Shown here piece after piece: positions 1 to 14,070 of a DNA stretch of 64,000 bases. The notes below the pieces were generated by a model that made no database searches, had not been told where the DNA came from, and worked only from the letters and a program-made list of their open reading frames with translations. The position numbers and the translations under genes were made by a program. The stretch is from Moniliella sp. 'wahieum' (Eukaryota; Basidiomycota; Moniliellomycetes; Moniliellales; Moniliellaceae). How positions within the stretch are numbered: the first letter of the stretch is position 1; each line of letters begins with the position of its first letter. The DNA lies in assembly GCA_003971905.1 (NCBI GenBank), contig RSEE01000008.1, positions 372,001 to 436,000 of the forward strand, in the 5' to 3' direction.

Positions 1-1562
1 ACTGCTGTCCCCCGTACCCCCCGCAAACGGACCAAAACCGTGCCTTCCACCCCAGCTACTGGGCGCAAAAAGCTTGCAGCCAAGGTGAAGGCAGCCCGTT
101 TCCCGACAGCCCTAGCCCGAGGGGACGATGATGAAGGCGGAGAACTCTTGGCCGAGTTGGAGCGCAAGTGCAAGCCATTTGGTGGCGTGGCCAAGGCTCC
201 AGCCCATGAGCGGGCTCGCTTCCCTCCACGTAGGGAGTACTCCATCATTTTTGCCTTGCCGCGAAACCGAATTCTGCTCGATCCAAACTCACTTGGAGAA
301 CGCGCTGGACAATCGTCAGGGGGGATGCTTGTACGTTTGCGGCGTTCCTGGGACGGGAAAGACAGCCACGTGTCGCCAGGTCGTCGGTCTCTTTGCTCCA
401 CCCGCGGAGACGAGTTCAACTTTGTCGAGATCAACGGGATGAAGCTGGCCGAGGCGTCCCAGGTCTACACTGTTCTCTGGTCTGCCCTGCGTCCTGAAGA
501 CGATACCTCGGGTCGTGGGGCCAACTCGGCACTCGACTCGCTCCGTCGCCATTTCGAGCGTGGAGCGATGGGCGCCGGTCTCCGTGGCGGCGGACGCAAG
601 ATGACGGTGGTCCTCTTGGATGAAGTAGACCAGCTACTCACCTCGAGACAGGAGGTGCTCTACAACTTGTTCCATTGGCCCCACCTGCCAGGCGCTCGAC
701 TAGTTGTCCTCGCTTTGGCGAACACGATGGATCTTCCTCAACGTGCGCTTTCGGCCCGTGTGGCTTCCCGTTTGGGCGGGGCCAACGTTCCTTTCCAACC
801 TTATGACGATGCCCAATTGGCCGCTATTGTCCGTTCTCGCCTTGGCATCGCGACGGAAGCCATGGCAGTTTTCCCTCCCCCAGCCATGGAGCAGGCAGCC
901 AAGGGATGTGCCCAGTCCTTCCAGCCCCATGCCATCACGCTAATGGCCAAGCGGGTGGCCGTGGTCAATGGGATGCACGACGAATGCTCGATGTTGCACG
1001 TCGGGCCTTGGAGAGGGCAGCGAGCGCGTCGCCGCAAGGCCAGGCGCCGCTCCCAGTAACGATTGCCGATGTGAATGCTGTCTTTACCGACCTGGCCAGT
1101 TCTGGCGTCGCCGTGATGATCCGTTCTCTCTCCACCCATGCAAAGATGTTACTTTGGGCGGCGCTGATGTGCGCGCGTAAGACGGGACTGTGCGAGTGCA
1201 CGCTGTCGGACCTGGTGGCTACGCATGGGGCGTTGGCTGTTGGGCACAGCATCGGGGCCGCTGCCACGTCTGCGGCGGTAGAGCGGGCTCGACTGTTTGC
1301 GCAAACGGGCTTGCTCGACGAGGAGAAAGCCAGTCGAGACGCCCGCCACGCCCGCATTGCGCCTAAACCCCTGTCGCTGGAGACGTTGGCTGCGCCCCTG
1401 GCCTCTCTTTGCACCCTCGGGCTTCTTGTCCCGTTGGGGAAGGAGTTTGCCCCGGCCCGAGCAGGTGCGTGTGCGCGCGTTCTGATTGCGGTGCGGGAAG
1501 ACGAGGTTCGAATTGCGTTGCGGGAAGATGAGGATCTTCGGTTCCGCCACTTGGTTGCATGA
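1..1562 (+). CDS. ORC1: Origin recognition complex subunit 1 (5' partial)
   Basis: Largest ORC subunit, an AAA+ ATPase that binds replication origins and loads CDC6 and the MCM helicase in the nucleus. The reading frame is open from base 1, so the N-terminal part (the BAH domain in this family) lies outside the window. Visible are the lead-in ERAR/LHVG, Walker A GVPGTGKT (341-364), FNFVEINGMKL, Walker B VVLLDE (607-624), the sensor-1 stretch ALANTMD, and the winged-helix C-terminal region after ARRMLDVARRALE, ending at the stop at 1560-1562. The conserved protein changes frame near 228, 405 and 970. At the last site the expected NGDARRML needs one more G in a GGG run, which suggests sequencing error rather than a pseudogene. 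CDC6 is the alternative; FNFVEINGM and DEVDQL favour ORC1. Confidence 0.9.
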
Positions 1563-1967
1563 CCGTATGGAAGAGTAAAACGCGCGATTACTGTTCTTCC
1601 TACCGACCATTACCCTCTTTTCTTTGTATAATTTCCCGTGCAAGGAGCGGCAGCAGCCATTGCTCCGCTGTGCACTGCCCTGGCCTTGCTGCGGGCCAGG
1701 CAAACCACGACATTCATTTCATCCGACGCGCGAAGTGAGGTAGCTAATACGGTAGCTTATACAGGCAGCGCGTAACGGGGTCCAACAATAGTCGGTGTCT
1801 GGGGTAAAACGCGATGTGGCCGCTAGGGTTGAACACGCAGAGCGCGTTCGCGTTGTGGATTGGCGTCTGTTCCGCCGTGGCACCACAGCGCACCCCTCGC
1901 CACTGCCGGCCAGAGTGCGAGCCCCCAAGCCACCTTCTTCTGCCTCTCTCTCCCCTTCCCCACCGCC
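1563..1967. other. Intergenic region ORC1-SLD5
   Basis: This holds the 3' flank of ORC1 and the upstream region of SLD5. A pyrimidine-rich stretch (about 1935-1965) leads into the SLD5 start. No other gene or clear element was seen. Confidence 0.6.
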
Positions 1968-3140
1968 ATGGCCACGCGCCACGCATACGACTCGGACTCG
2001 TCCGACGATGACATTCCCTCTGCGCCGCCTCTGCGCTCCTCCACTGCGGTGGGACCCAGCGAAGCAGGCCTGGATGCCAGCGACGCTACCCCGCCTCTTG
2101 CCTTCTCCCCCCGTCGAGGCCGCATCGCAGGCCGCTCCGCCGCCGCCCCGCCCCGCTTTGCGGTAGATGACGACGCTATGGACGAAAGTGCTTGGCCTGG
2201 TTCCGAATCTGACCCATTGCGCGCAAGCAGCCTGTTGGACTCCGTTCCCAGACGGGGCGCTTCGACCATGTCCCCCACTCCCGGCCTCGGTGGCCTGGGG
2301 CCTTCGCCGGCCGAGATCATTGCTGCTCTCGGTCCTCCAGGGCCGCCCTTATCTCCCCCTCCTCGCTCTTCTGGACGAACAGGCGTAGGTCTGCCCGCGT
2401 CGGTGGCTTTGGCTCGCGTTCGGGCCGCATGGCAGTCGGAACGCGGGGCACCCGAGTTGCGAATTTGGGAAGGCGAGGCAGTGGCGGCGGTGGAGGCAAT
2501 GATCGAAGAGCAATCTGACATCCTCAACACCCTTGCCGCAGACGACGATACGACAGAGGAAGAGCACCTCCGTCTTTCGCTTGTGGCCGTGGACATGGAA
2601 CGGGCCAAATGGCTGCTCAAGGCGTACCTCCAAGTCCGCCTTGGCAAGCTGGAGCAGTACTCGACCTATATTCAAGAAACACCAGGGGAGATGCTTAAGC
2701 TGTCTTCGGCAGAGCGTGCCTACCTGCGTGGCTTTGAGGGACTGCGTCTGCGCACCCTCGCCTCTACCGTTCTGGACCATTTGCCGCCAGAATGGGCAGG
2801 GCTCAACGACCAGGTCGCCTTGGATGCATGGACTACTGGGATGGGTACGTGTTTTTTGTTTGGGTGCGCTTGGCTCTCGACTGACTCCAGTTCCGGCAGT
2901 GGACAAACCCCCGTTGGACTCGCCCGTTTTTGTGCACTGTCTACAGGACAGCGAGACGTTGCAATTACCCGAGTACGTCTCTACCCCCCCCCCCCCCCTC
3001 CCCCCCCTTAGACCATGCGCGCTGACCTCACGGGCCCTTGAAGCGGCACGACGGCCGAAATGAAAAAGGGGTCCATGCACTTGCTGCGATACAGTGCAAT
3101 CAAGTCTCTCCTGGATCGAGGCAGGGTGGAGCTGCTCTGA
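1968..3140 (+). CDS. SLD5: GINS complex subunit SLD5
   Basis: Subunit of the GINS tetramer, which joins CDC45 and MCM2-7 in the replicative helicase. Exons join(1968..2844, 2900..2972, 3044..3140) give 348 residues with no frame break. Introns of 55 and 71 nt have GTACGT donors. ATG 1968 was chosen for its strong context (CACCGCCATGG) and because the downstream frame stays open. The first 180 or so residues are an acidic and proline-rich extension (YDSDSSDDD). The family core follows: WQSERGAPEL, VDMERAKWLLKAYLQVRLGK, LSSAERAYLRGF, and the B-domain end LLRYSAIKSLLDRGRVELL. The protein is longer than the compact yeast and animal proteins because of that extension. It neighbours ORC1, another replication-initiation gene, in the same orientation, 405 bp apart. 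Confidence 0.9.
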
Positions 3141-3354
3141 CTGTCTGGTCGAAGCCCCGTTTCGTTCTCAGCATGTCATTTCGGACGTGCCTCCTCGCAT
3201 GCATCATGCTCCCTCTATGTATTGCATGCTACGATTCCATCGGGTTGGGCTGCATCTGACAACATCGTTAAAAGTGCGAGTAGCAGGGAAGTGGTGAAAG
3301 GAGCAGGCCAATTGCGATACCATGAGACGCCAGACCCACTCAGTGTATTTTGGG

Positions 3355-5196
3355 TTAGGCCTTGACTTGCTTAGCAGAGCGTGCGGCCGCTTGCTGTGCC
3401 GCTTTGAGCTGGCGCCAGACCATCACTGCATGGGTAGGGCGACGCAGATTGGCTAGGAGGGTCAGGAGCATGCTGAACACGGCCAGGGCAATGGCTTGGT
3501 GGGCCGAGGCCAAGGGGATGGGGACCATGTAGATCAAGGTGGCAATGCCCAGCACCACTTGGGTCGCCGCGGCATGGGTGCTGCCCTTGGCCAGCTTGAG
3601 AATCTTGGGAGGCAAGTACAGCGGGCCACCGGGTAAGGTGGCTGTCGCTTTGGGCAACTCGCGTGCTAGTTTCTTGGTCTTGATCATCAGGCCAATGATG
3701 CAGGCAAACGTAGTGACAGCCAGGATCCGGTGCGCCAGCTGCACCGTCACAGGGTTCTGCGTCAGGTTGGCCCAGATCAGTTGACCCGTCGAGACAGGGG
3801 CGTGGGTGCCGTCAGGGCCGGGACGCTGGTAGCGCGTCACGTACCGTTCGTCCCACAGTTCCTTGGAGGGGGGAGTGAGACGCCAGTCGCCCATGGTGGG
3901 GAACTCATTGTAGACCAGGCCAGCGTCCAGGCCGGCGACCATAGCACCCGAAACAATCGTCACGCACAGCAACGTCGCCACACCAGCGACAGTACGCGTG
4001 TACTTTCTCACCAGCGGGTGGGCCAGCGCACGGGCATACAGCCGCGCCGCGGCCTCGCCCACCGGCTGACCCGGTTGTGCCGCAATTCCATTCGGAGACA
4101 CATCCCAGCCACCAACCTTGCCCGAGCGATGGGCCAGTTTCCAGTCGCGCATGATCCCGAGCCCCGTGTAGAGCATGCCCGCGTACAGGGCAAAGGCGGC
4201 AGCCAGATGGGCCGTGAGGCGGAATTGGCTAACACGAGGGTGCCAGTCTGCCACCTCGTTGGACGAGGGGGAGATGCCAGCCTGCTCTTGCGCCAAGCGC
4301 TCAGCAACAAGACTTCCCTTGGGAGGGACCAGACCTGACTTGACCATAAACCAACCCAGCGCACCTTGGAATGCAATACCCGCCGCGATCGCGTACAGCT
4401 TCCAACGCGTTCCAGGCCCAACCCAACCAGGCTTGGCAAGGAAGAAGGTGGCAGGGATGATGAAAGCGATTCCAATCACACGGCCGAGTACACGGTGGCC
4501 CCACTCCCAGAGGAAAATCGACTTGAAGTCCTCAAGGGTCATGTTCCGGTTCAGCCTGCACCGAGTTAGCATTGCTTGTCACATGTTTTCTCGGGGGGAA
4601 GGAGGGGGAGGTACTGACAAGTAAAACTCAGGAGACTGTTTGTACTTTTCCCATTCCTCTTCCCAGCCTGCTTGCCCTGTCGGCAGCTTCCATCCCATCA
4701 CAGGGTTCCACTCAACGATCGACAGGCCTGACTCAGTCAGGCGGGTAAGGCCGCCAACGATAACGATCCCATATACCAGCAAGGCAAGGAAGAATAGCTG
4801 CTTGGCCACGGCCGGGTGGTGAGCGTGATAGGCTTCTCCCCCCACCCGACGAGGGGGAGGTGGGCTCCTGTTGCGAGGACGGGGAGAAGAAGCAGCGACA
4901 GAATGCGCGGACGAGGACGAAGACGAAACAGATGAAGCGGAGGACGAGGCGATGCCGCGGCAAAGCGCCAGGACGGCGGAGCGGGGCAAAGCAGGAGCCG
5001 AACGAGATAGGTTGAGACCAGCGAAAAGCGAACACAATGGGACAGGCGCACGCGGCGTGGAGCGCACTCCAACGCGCGGGGCTGCGAAGTGGAGAGCACG
5101 CGCCATGGCGGGCGTGCAGGGGCGAGGGCGTAGGAGTGTGCCCCGGATAGGGGCACACATCCCGACGCGCCGCAGCGCCGAGAGTAGGTCAGCCAT
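3355..5196 (-). CDS. COX15: Heme A synthase COX15
   Basis: Mitochondrial inner-membrane enzyme that oxidises the C8 methyl of heme O to give heme A for cytochrome c oxidase. Exons complement(join(3355..4555, 4619..5196)) give 592 residues with no frame break. The 63-nt intron has donor GTCAGT and branch CTAAC. The N-terminus is Arg/Ser-rich, as expected of a mitochondrial presequence. Family blocks visible are GGLTRLTESGLSIVEWNPVM, then across the splice FYLLNRNMTLEDFKSIF, WEWGHRVLGR (heme-ligand His), AHLAAAFALY, GLDAGLVYNEFPTMG, QLAHRILA and ASAHQAIA. About eight hydrophobic segments are present. The protein is longer than average because of the presequence. Confidence 0.95.
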
Positions 5197-5739
5197 CGAC
5201 AACCAAGATTGAGTATAAGGGAAGATGGTGGGGGGAAGATGTGGGGCAGCTGTTCGGCTACCAATAGCCGCCTCTGCGGCGCTGGAAGTGGCACGATCTT
5301 CTTCCTGCCCACTCCGCTGGAGTCGGTGCGTGCGTCGGTGGGTCAGGCCGATCACCGGTCACCGGTCAGGCCGGCCAGGCGCCCCTCAGGCCATGTATGC
5401 ACTACCTTGAAATTTGGATCGTCCCTCCCGAGACGTTTATTCTAGGGGCCCATTAGTAACGGGTTATCGGCTACCTGTCGCCGACACCAACACTCCTTCC
5501 ACTGACAAGTTTCGCGTTACGGTACAGGCAGTGATTATCTCTCATTTGCAACCCAGTGGGCTGCTCCGGGTAGATGAACCACAGGCCGTCAAGACGTTAC
5601 GATAAGAGGAGGGGGAGGGGAGGGGAGGGGAGTTGAAAATGATCGCATAAAGGTCGATGGAGTACGAGATACGGATGCGCAATAGCTACGCTGTGCGCAA
5701 AAATCAGAAGACTTCAGTTGTCCTGTATATACGCCCAAA
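5197..5739. other. Intergenic region COX15-SDR with G-rich tract
   Basis: This is the upstream region of COX15 and the 3' flank of the dehydrogenase gene. A purine tract at 5607-5632 carries four G-runs in succession on the plus strand. No gene was recognised. Confidence 0.6.
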
Positions 5740-7001
5740 CTAATCTTCTGCAAGGCGAGCCTTGTAGCCTGCCGCGGTGGCTTGCTTGGTCAAGTCTTCC
5801 GTGGCATAGTGGTCCGTGTCCGCGTAGAGCTCAAAGATACGGCGCAACCAAGCCGGACCACGCGACACGGTGGGCAGCAGGTTCATAATAACAGGCAAGA
5901 TGATCTGCTTAGAAAGGCCCGAGGCCACCGCAGCCGTCACAGCAGTAGCAACCTGCTCGGGGTAAAGGTTAGGTCCAAGGAAGGTGAACTGGTGGTCCGC
6001 CAGTGCCGCTCCCAACGCCGTCTTGACCTTCGTAGGGCAGACAACCGTGGTGCGGATGCGATCGGCATGAGCATACCGCGTCCGCAACTCTCCCGTCAAC
6101 GCCTCGTGGAACGCCAGGGCAGCCGACTTGGACGCCGCGTACGAACTCATGTGGGGCAGCGACATGTAAGATGCGGACGAAGCAATCGTCACAACGTGCC
6201 CATGGTTCTCCTTGAGCATGGCGGGTAGGAACTGCTGCACCGTCACCCAGTGCGACAGAGCATTGACACTAAACTCGCGCAGAATTTGCTCTTGCGTCTT
6301 GTCGAGGATCAACCCAGGCATAAAGATACCAGCATTGTTGACTGATACAGTGTTAGCCGTCTGCTCGCAGAAGAGAGAGGGGCGGGGCGAACCAAAGACT
6401 TACTCAAGACGCTCGGGTCACGCCCAAATCGGGCGCGGATTTGTTCTGCAGCGGCAGCCACAGCAGCTTTGTTGGTGATATCCGTTTTGACGTACAGGAT
6501 GTCGGGGTGGCTCCCACTGGCGGGTTTGTATGTGGGAGCACCCATGTCGAGCACCGCAATCTTAGCTCCGTAAGCCTGGGAGAAGCGCTCGACCATGGCC
6601 TTGCCAATACCGGAGGAACCACCAGTGATGACAATCACGTCACGCTTGAAGTCGATGGGATCGGGGTTAAATCGACCCAAGTTTTTCACATAGCGGGTGG
6701 CCAGGCGATGGAGGCGCAAGAGGATCAAACCCGCATACAGTGTCTTTGCCCACTTGGGGATGGCGCTGTTAAGCTTGCGTACGAAGACGGTAAGCTGGAT
6801 GAGGTTGAATGCATGAGTGCTCTGCTCGAACAGCTCGCCAGGAGCCAAGTTGAGCATGGGGCGCCGCGCCTTGCCGGTCTTGATGGCCCAGGCAGCGGCC
6901 AGGATAGGCAGCCAGGTGAGCGCCGAGGGCTGGAGCACCGTGCGTTCCAACGCGTTGGTAATCGTGTCAAGGGTGAACACGGGCGGGCGGTTGGTGGCCA
7001 T
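5740..7001 (-). CDS. Short-chain dehydrogenase/reductase, membrane-anchored (SDR16C/RDH-like)
   Basis: NAD(P)-dependent oxidoreductase of the classical SDR superfamily, probably acting on a lipid, retinoid-like or steroid-like substrate at the ER or lipid droplets (inferred from architecture). Exons complement(join(5740..6341, 6404..7001)) give 399 residues with no frame break. The intron is 62 nt with donor GTAAGT. ATG 7001 is in good context (GGCCACC follows). A hydrophobic N-terminal region (TWLPILAAAWAI; TLYAGLILLRL) precedes the cofactor motif TGGSSGIGKAM. Then come NNAG (rebuilt across the splice), the catalytic YAASK and the PTKVKT region. The substrate cannot be told from sequence. 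Confidence 0.88.
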
Positions 7002-8458
7002 GGTGGGTAGACGGAGAACTGTGGGCGAGGGTGTGGGTGTGGGCTGGGGCTGGGGGGAGGTGGTGGTGCACGGCAGGAAGGAAGGAGAGGATGGGCGGGG
7101 CAGGTTGGCTCGTGCGAATGCCGGACGCTGTGTTAAAAAGAGACCAGGCGCGCGGCAATCACCCATGCTCGATCATCGATGTCAGTACTCAGTATGGGGG
7201 CGGTGGTGCGCGTCAAGCGTCAATTCCATAGAAGCTCACTAGTCACTTCATGAAAGCTCAAGGTGGGGTAAAGGCGCCTGTGCGTTGTGCCGGGGTCTGC
7301 GTCCGCCCCAGCGAGCCTGGGCGCATGAGGGGAGTCCCAGTGCGGGTGAGGACGCTCGTACAAGACGGCTCTTGTGGCCGGTTTTCGATTATCGACACTA
7401 TCGCTGAGCGATCAGGCTGACCTGCTTGCCCCAAAATTGAGTGGGGACGAGGGTGTGTGGGTGGGAGCAGCCTGGCCGCTCCCTTCCCTATGTCTAACCT
7501 CCCACAGACTGAGAGGAAGAGCAAAGCGTCCGCCTTGGTGCTTGAAGCTTGTCAAGCGCTCAGGCTGAGCAGCCCCCGACTCAAACAGGACCTAGTCGCT
7601 CAGCCACAGCGGGCAACCTGGCGCAGCTGTCAACTTGAACGTTAAACCCAACATTGAAGGAAGTGTGTGAATCGGCCTGGCACGGCCTGCTCTTCGGCGC
7701 TGCTCGGCCACAGTCCAAGGGACATCAGCTCATCGTGTTCAGGAGGCATAGCCGCTGGCTCAGCCGCCCATGACAGGGCGCCAGCGTTGCGCGTGAAAAG
7801 GGCACGGCACCCGTGGTTGCCCCATCAGAACATTGAATCCCCTTGGCCCATAGGCGGCCACAGAAGCAGGTGGCTAGTGGGGCCTGGGGCCATTTATAAA
7901 CACGATGTCAAGGGATTGGCCTTTCCGAACTTGTACGATTTTGGCGGCTGGTAGCCACCAACCATCGATGATCGACATCGCTCATTCGATCGGCCCTACT
8001 TGCTGACCTAACCATCGATGCAGGGAGGGAGTATCGATCATCGATCATCGATCGATCATCATCGAGCAACACATCATGCGTCATATATTGCGGTGTGGGA
8101 TGCGTGATGTGGGATGCGTGACGCGTGACATCTGGCATGCTGACATGGCTGACATGTGATACATCAGGCATCATGCATCATGCATCATCGATTATCCTCT
8201 GCTTGGGCCTTTGCCTGCACCCACAAGGCGTTTTAGCAAGCCGAATGGATTCGTACGAATACTTTCATCGCACTCCATCTCGTACAGCAGTCATCATACC
8301 GCCCTCTACGTTGGTCACGCCAAAGGTGCCATAGCACTTGACGCTGGTGCGTTCGCAAGCGTGCATGTATGCAACAGAATGATGTATCGATTCATTAGGG
8401 AGGGCCAGCCGAGCCGACCAGAAGAGAGGAACGGCAGCGCGCTTCATTCCAATCCATG
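7002..8458. other. 1.46-kb intergenic region
   Basis: Upstream of the SDR gene and downstream of the COPI gene. The first part is purine/GT-rich (7020-7100). The last third is filled by ATCGATC/CATGCATC-type short repeats, annotated separately. No protein-coding frame was recognised. Confidence 0.6.
7963..8200. repeat. Degenerate ATCGATC / CATGCATC / TGACATG simple-repeat block
   Basis: Overlapping copies of CATCGATGATCGAC, ATCATCGATC and CATCATGCATCATGC form an imperfect, largely self-complementary low-complexity stretch. Similar blocks recur at 16557-16657, 28180-28260, 44690-44775 and 54920-55010. Confidence 0.7.
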
Positions 8459-11400
8459 CTACTCGACAGTGGTCTTTTGAGCCATCGTAATCTTGTCCCC
8501 GAGGCTGAGGGCAATGCCCTGGGTCTTGGAGCGGATGCGCACATGGCCTTGGATGTGTCCATTGTCCAGCTGCTCCATGCTGACGTTGGCCAGCGCATCT
8601 TCCCCGAACAACGAGCGGGCATACAGGTTGGCCGACAGGAAACCACAGTCGCCTGCCAGCGAAGCCTCGGGAGTGAGGCAGGCCATGTTGGTGGAGCGCA
8701 TTACATGTTCCAAGTACTGCCGCAAAGAAGGGATGACCGTGTTGACGTTCACCTTGTTTTCCCACTCAAACTCGGTCCACATCGACCGGAACTGGGTCTC
8801 GTCGCAGTACGAGGGCTTGATGTAGTCGAGAATGTCAATGTGAATGTCGTTCATCACCACCAGCCCTCCTTCAGGTGGCGCTGCCGCTTTGGCCCCTCGG
8901 CGCGAAGACGGCGCGACAACGGGTGCAGATGACTCATAGGTGATGTTGCCAAAGATCACACCCGTTTCCGTAGAAGCGACCTTGATAGCAGCCTTGATAG
9001 ACTGGTAGTTATAAGGGCCAATGGTGTAGGTTCCCGGCCGATCCACCAGCGACAGGTCGCCCAGCGTAGCAAATTCAATCGTGAGATTTTGGAGAGTGTC
9101 CTGCGTCTGATTGACAACGAGCACATCGAGAAGAATGTCAAATTGATGAACTTGAACATAGGCCTCCGCGTAAACCGCGTCCGAGAATCCGGTCAGCTGA
9201 ACCACCCGCTGCAGTTTAGAGATAAAGTCGTCCTTGCCCCCTCGGCGGCCCCTGTCGCGGCACCCAGCTCCTTCTCCAAATCGTCCACATCAAAGTCCTC
9301 GGCACCCTTGCGCGCAAACTGACGGAACTGGATCAAGTCCTCAGGCTGGGTCTTGGTTTCCTTGATCGCACTTTGCCTTGTTTCAGCCTCGGCCTTCTTG
9401 GCCACTTGGTGTTCTTCCATCCTGGCAAACGCACTCTTAGTTTCGTCAAGGAACACATCTTCCACATCTGCGTCTTCCGCCCGCCCTTGAGGGGAGGAAG
9501 CATTGGCCGGCAACGAAGCCAGCGTCTGGATGCACGTCATGATACGCTCTGCACTGTCCTCGTCAATTGGGGCAGCTGCCAAAGACGACTGTCCTACCCG
9601 CAGGACCGAGGTCATAATCAGCATGGCCTCCGCCCGCAATGCGTTGAGCTTCGTCTCATCCGCAAAGATCTGCGCATGTCGTAGGACCAGCTTGACCAGA
9701 GTAGAGGCCAAGACAGTGGCCGTATAATAGTCTCCCACAAGAATCAACGCGCGAAGAGGCGGTTTGGACGAAGCCCGGCCTTCGAGCGGGTGACCGCGGC
9801 ATCAAACGCCGTCTCGGTAGCATAGGTGCCATCGGCACGGACCTTGGGTGCACTAGGCTGAGCGGGTGTCACAAGAGCGTCGTTTGGTGGTGTCTCCTCC
9901 CCATGCAGAGCCCGCTCCTCCGCGGCCAGAATAGGGATCTCCCCCAACACTTTGCGAATCCGCTCAAGCGAAGCCAAGACGTCCGCCTGTTCTGTCGCAT
10001 ACTCACCCACAATCCACAGTGCACCGCGGAAGACCTTACCCGACTTGATTTGGTCAAATGTGGCAAGAAGCTTGCTGAGGATTGACGAGCGCAAGTCCGG
10101 GAACCGTTCCACCACTTCTCGCACAAACGCAATCACATCCACCGCTGTCGAGTTGGAGTTGTCACCCAAATAATCGATCAGGACATGGACCACGCTCGAT
10201 GCCACCTCGCTAAACTTGATAGCGCATTGGTGAATGCTCTGGATGAGCAGTTGCTTGTTCTCTGCCGCCGCCGCGGTCCGCCGCCGCCGCATTCGCCGCG
10301 CTCGTTGACTTGGCCAACTCCTTTTGTAAGAAGAGGACCACCTCCTCCACGTTGCGTGAACTCACCATATCCAACGCAATGCGTAGCGCTTTGCGCCTGA
10401 CGTCCATGTCGGTACTGTTCAGCACCCGCAGCAAGTCCATCACCAACGGGTCAATAACGTGACCATGCCGCTTACGCAGCGCATCCAGTCGGTCTAGGAC
10501 GATCAGCTTAACGTTGTTATCGCTCTCCTTTACCACGAGCTCAATCAACGCGCTGGCTGTTGCCTTGATCGCTGCCGCCGTCTGGGTGAGTGCAGCCAAA
10601 GTCGTCGCAGCTTCATACTTGACTGCATGGCTCGGCGCCTCCAGAAGCTCAGAGATGATGCGCACAAAGGCGGTCTGCAAGTGGGTTAGTCGTTTGGGGG
10701 TCATAGGGCGGATAAGAGGAAAGATACGTGCCTTATGTTTGCCCCGCTGAGCTTGATCTCTGTGCGAATAAACTCAATGACAGCGAGCTGGATGCCCTCG
10801 TCCTGCTGGCTGATCTGGTCGCTGAGGGGAGGACGTAATTGAGCGCCTTTTCAGGCGCCACATGGGCGAGAAAAATGAGTGCGTTCCGTCTGCACGCATT
10901 GTCTGACTCGGCGGCAAGGAAGGACTCGATGAGCTCGGGGGCATCAGGGATCAGGTGGCTCGTCGAAGGTGCAGTGTAGATGGAGTAGATACAGACAGCG
11001 TTCTTGCGCACGTAAGAGTAGCGATGGTCGAGGCAGGCCTGGATGGAGGGCACAAGGGGCTCCAACAGTTCTGCCTCGCGAATCTTTTCAATAAAACGGA
11101 GGGTGCTGCCGCGGATGTACTCGTTGGGATGCTGAAGGTCGTTGCGGATGTAGTTGCAGACAAGAATCATCTCCTGACGCAGTTTGCCCTGTTCGTCGGT
11201 CTTAGGACACACCTCCCAGTAAAAGTGCAGCATCTTTTTGAGCGCCTTATTTTTGCTGGGCAGCACATATTGGATGATGGGCATGAGCAGCGTCGGGTGC
11301 GGACGACCATTGAGAGTGGAAGTGATGATGGCGCGCAGGGCCTCCAGCTTGACCTCATCGTCGTTCTTGGTGAGCAGCTTGCGCAGGTCGTTGGACGACA

Positions 11401-11470
11401 GGTTGGTCAGTAGGTCCACGCCGTCAGACGGCGCGACGACGGTGTAGGCTGCCGCCTCGGAGGTAGCCAT
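8459..11470 (-). CDS. SEC26: Coatomer subunit beta (beta-COP)
   Basis: Core subunit of the COPI coat, which drives Golgi-to-ER and intra-Golgi vesicle transport. ATG 11470 begins the frame [12 protein letters not shown]. The N-terminal adaptin-like solenoid follows ([87 protein letters not shown]). The appendage part ends in [15 protein letters not shown] 53-nt intron (10675..10727, GTATCT...TGCAG) splits the region before AFVRIISEL. The conserved protein changes frame near 10835, 10275, 9775 and 9240. The last falls in a GGGG run, and the others look like single indels in GC-rich triplets. It is divergent from the NKAP-like gene. Confidence 0.93.
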
Positions 11471-11780
11471 CGTGCAGGCAAAGCAGGGTGATGGGCAGAC
11501 GAGCACCGCTGCCGGCGACACGACCAGCTGGCCCCACGAAGAGTGGAGCGCGCCCTGCAAGGGTGCCTCGCAGCAGGACGCATGGCGCCAGTGTCCAGCC
11601 GCCGTCGCCTCCCGATGCTCCACGTGTGCAGGGCGGCTGAGGTAAGCAGCGTCCCAGTGGTCCGCATTCAATATTCATCGCTCCTCGCCGGCGGCAAATA
11701 CTGACAACAGAGGCAGCCTGCCAGCGGCCACACCCCACCCATCACCACCATCTCCTCCCCCAGCCCAGTCCAGCACCGCC
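11471..11780. promoter_or_regulatory. Shared upstream region of SEC26 and NKAP-like gene
   Basis: A 310-bp divergent intergenic region. No canonical TATA box is obvious. The segment 11740-11780 is CA/C-rich, like a fungal 5' leader. Confidence 0.5.
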
Positions 11781-13449
<1,669 letters not shown>

Positions 13450-14070
13450 GAAAGACTGAAGGGTGTGTACGGGCAAAGCAATGTAGTAGCCAGTTTATTT
13501 GGTTCCCACTGTAAGTACTGGGTACCAACCGACCAGAGACAAGAAGGCATTCAAGACCCGAAGTTGCCTGCGTTGCTCAAATGCTACTCACATCATACTG
13601 TCTCCTTGCCCGGTAATGCCGGTAATGCATGTCCTAATCAATGATGAGATCGCATTTTGGGTAAGCTGTTGGCAGGCCCCCATTTTGGTGATGCTGCGCC
13701 AAACTGCGCGAGACTGTGTTAAGAGGATGGTAAGGAAAAAAGTGTCCGGGGAAGGTTCATAAAACGGTCATGTGTATGCATCATGCGTACTAGACCTCTA
13801 CTAGGTAAAGGCCAGCGCACCGGGAAAAGGTGTGGGGGGGTGGTACATTAGGGGAAGAACGGGCAACAGCATTAGCTCTGCTCTAAACCCGCCAGACTGG
13901 GGGTAGGTAATACACGACTGACTCGGGCCGAGGGCGGATTTGCTTGCCCCGTTGGGACCTCCAACGGGCCAGAGGCGGGACAAACTTTTGTTCCTCCAGG
14001 GTGGGTGCCGTAAAAGGAGCAGAGGGAAAGGTCGTGGTGGATGTGGTACGGGCATGGCCGTGCACGGAAC
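13450..14070. other. Intergenic region between convergent genes
   Basis: This lies between the 3' ends of the NKAP-like gene and AVL9. One alternative minus frame (about 13883-14182) is open and could be a C-terminal extension of AVL9 if a frame error lies near 14170. Nothing else was recognised. Confidence 0.45.
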
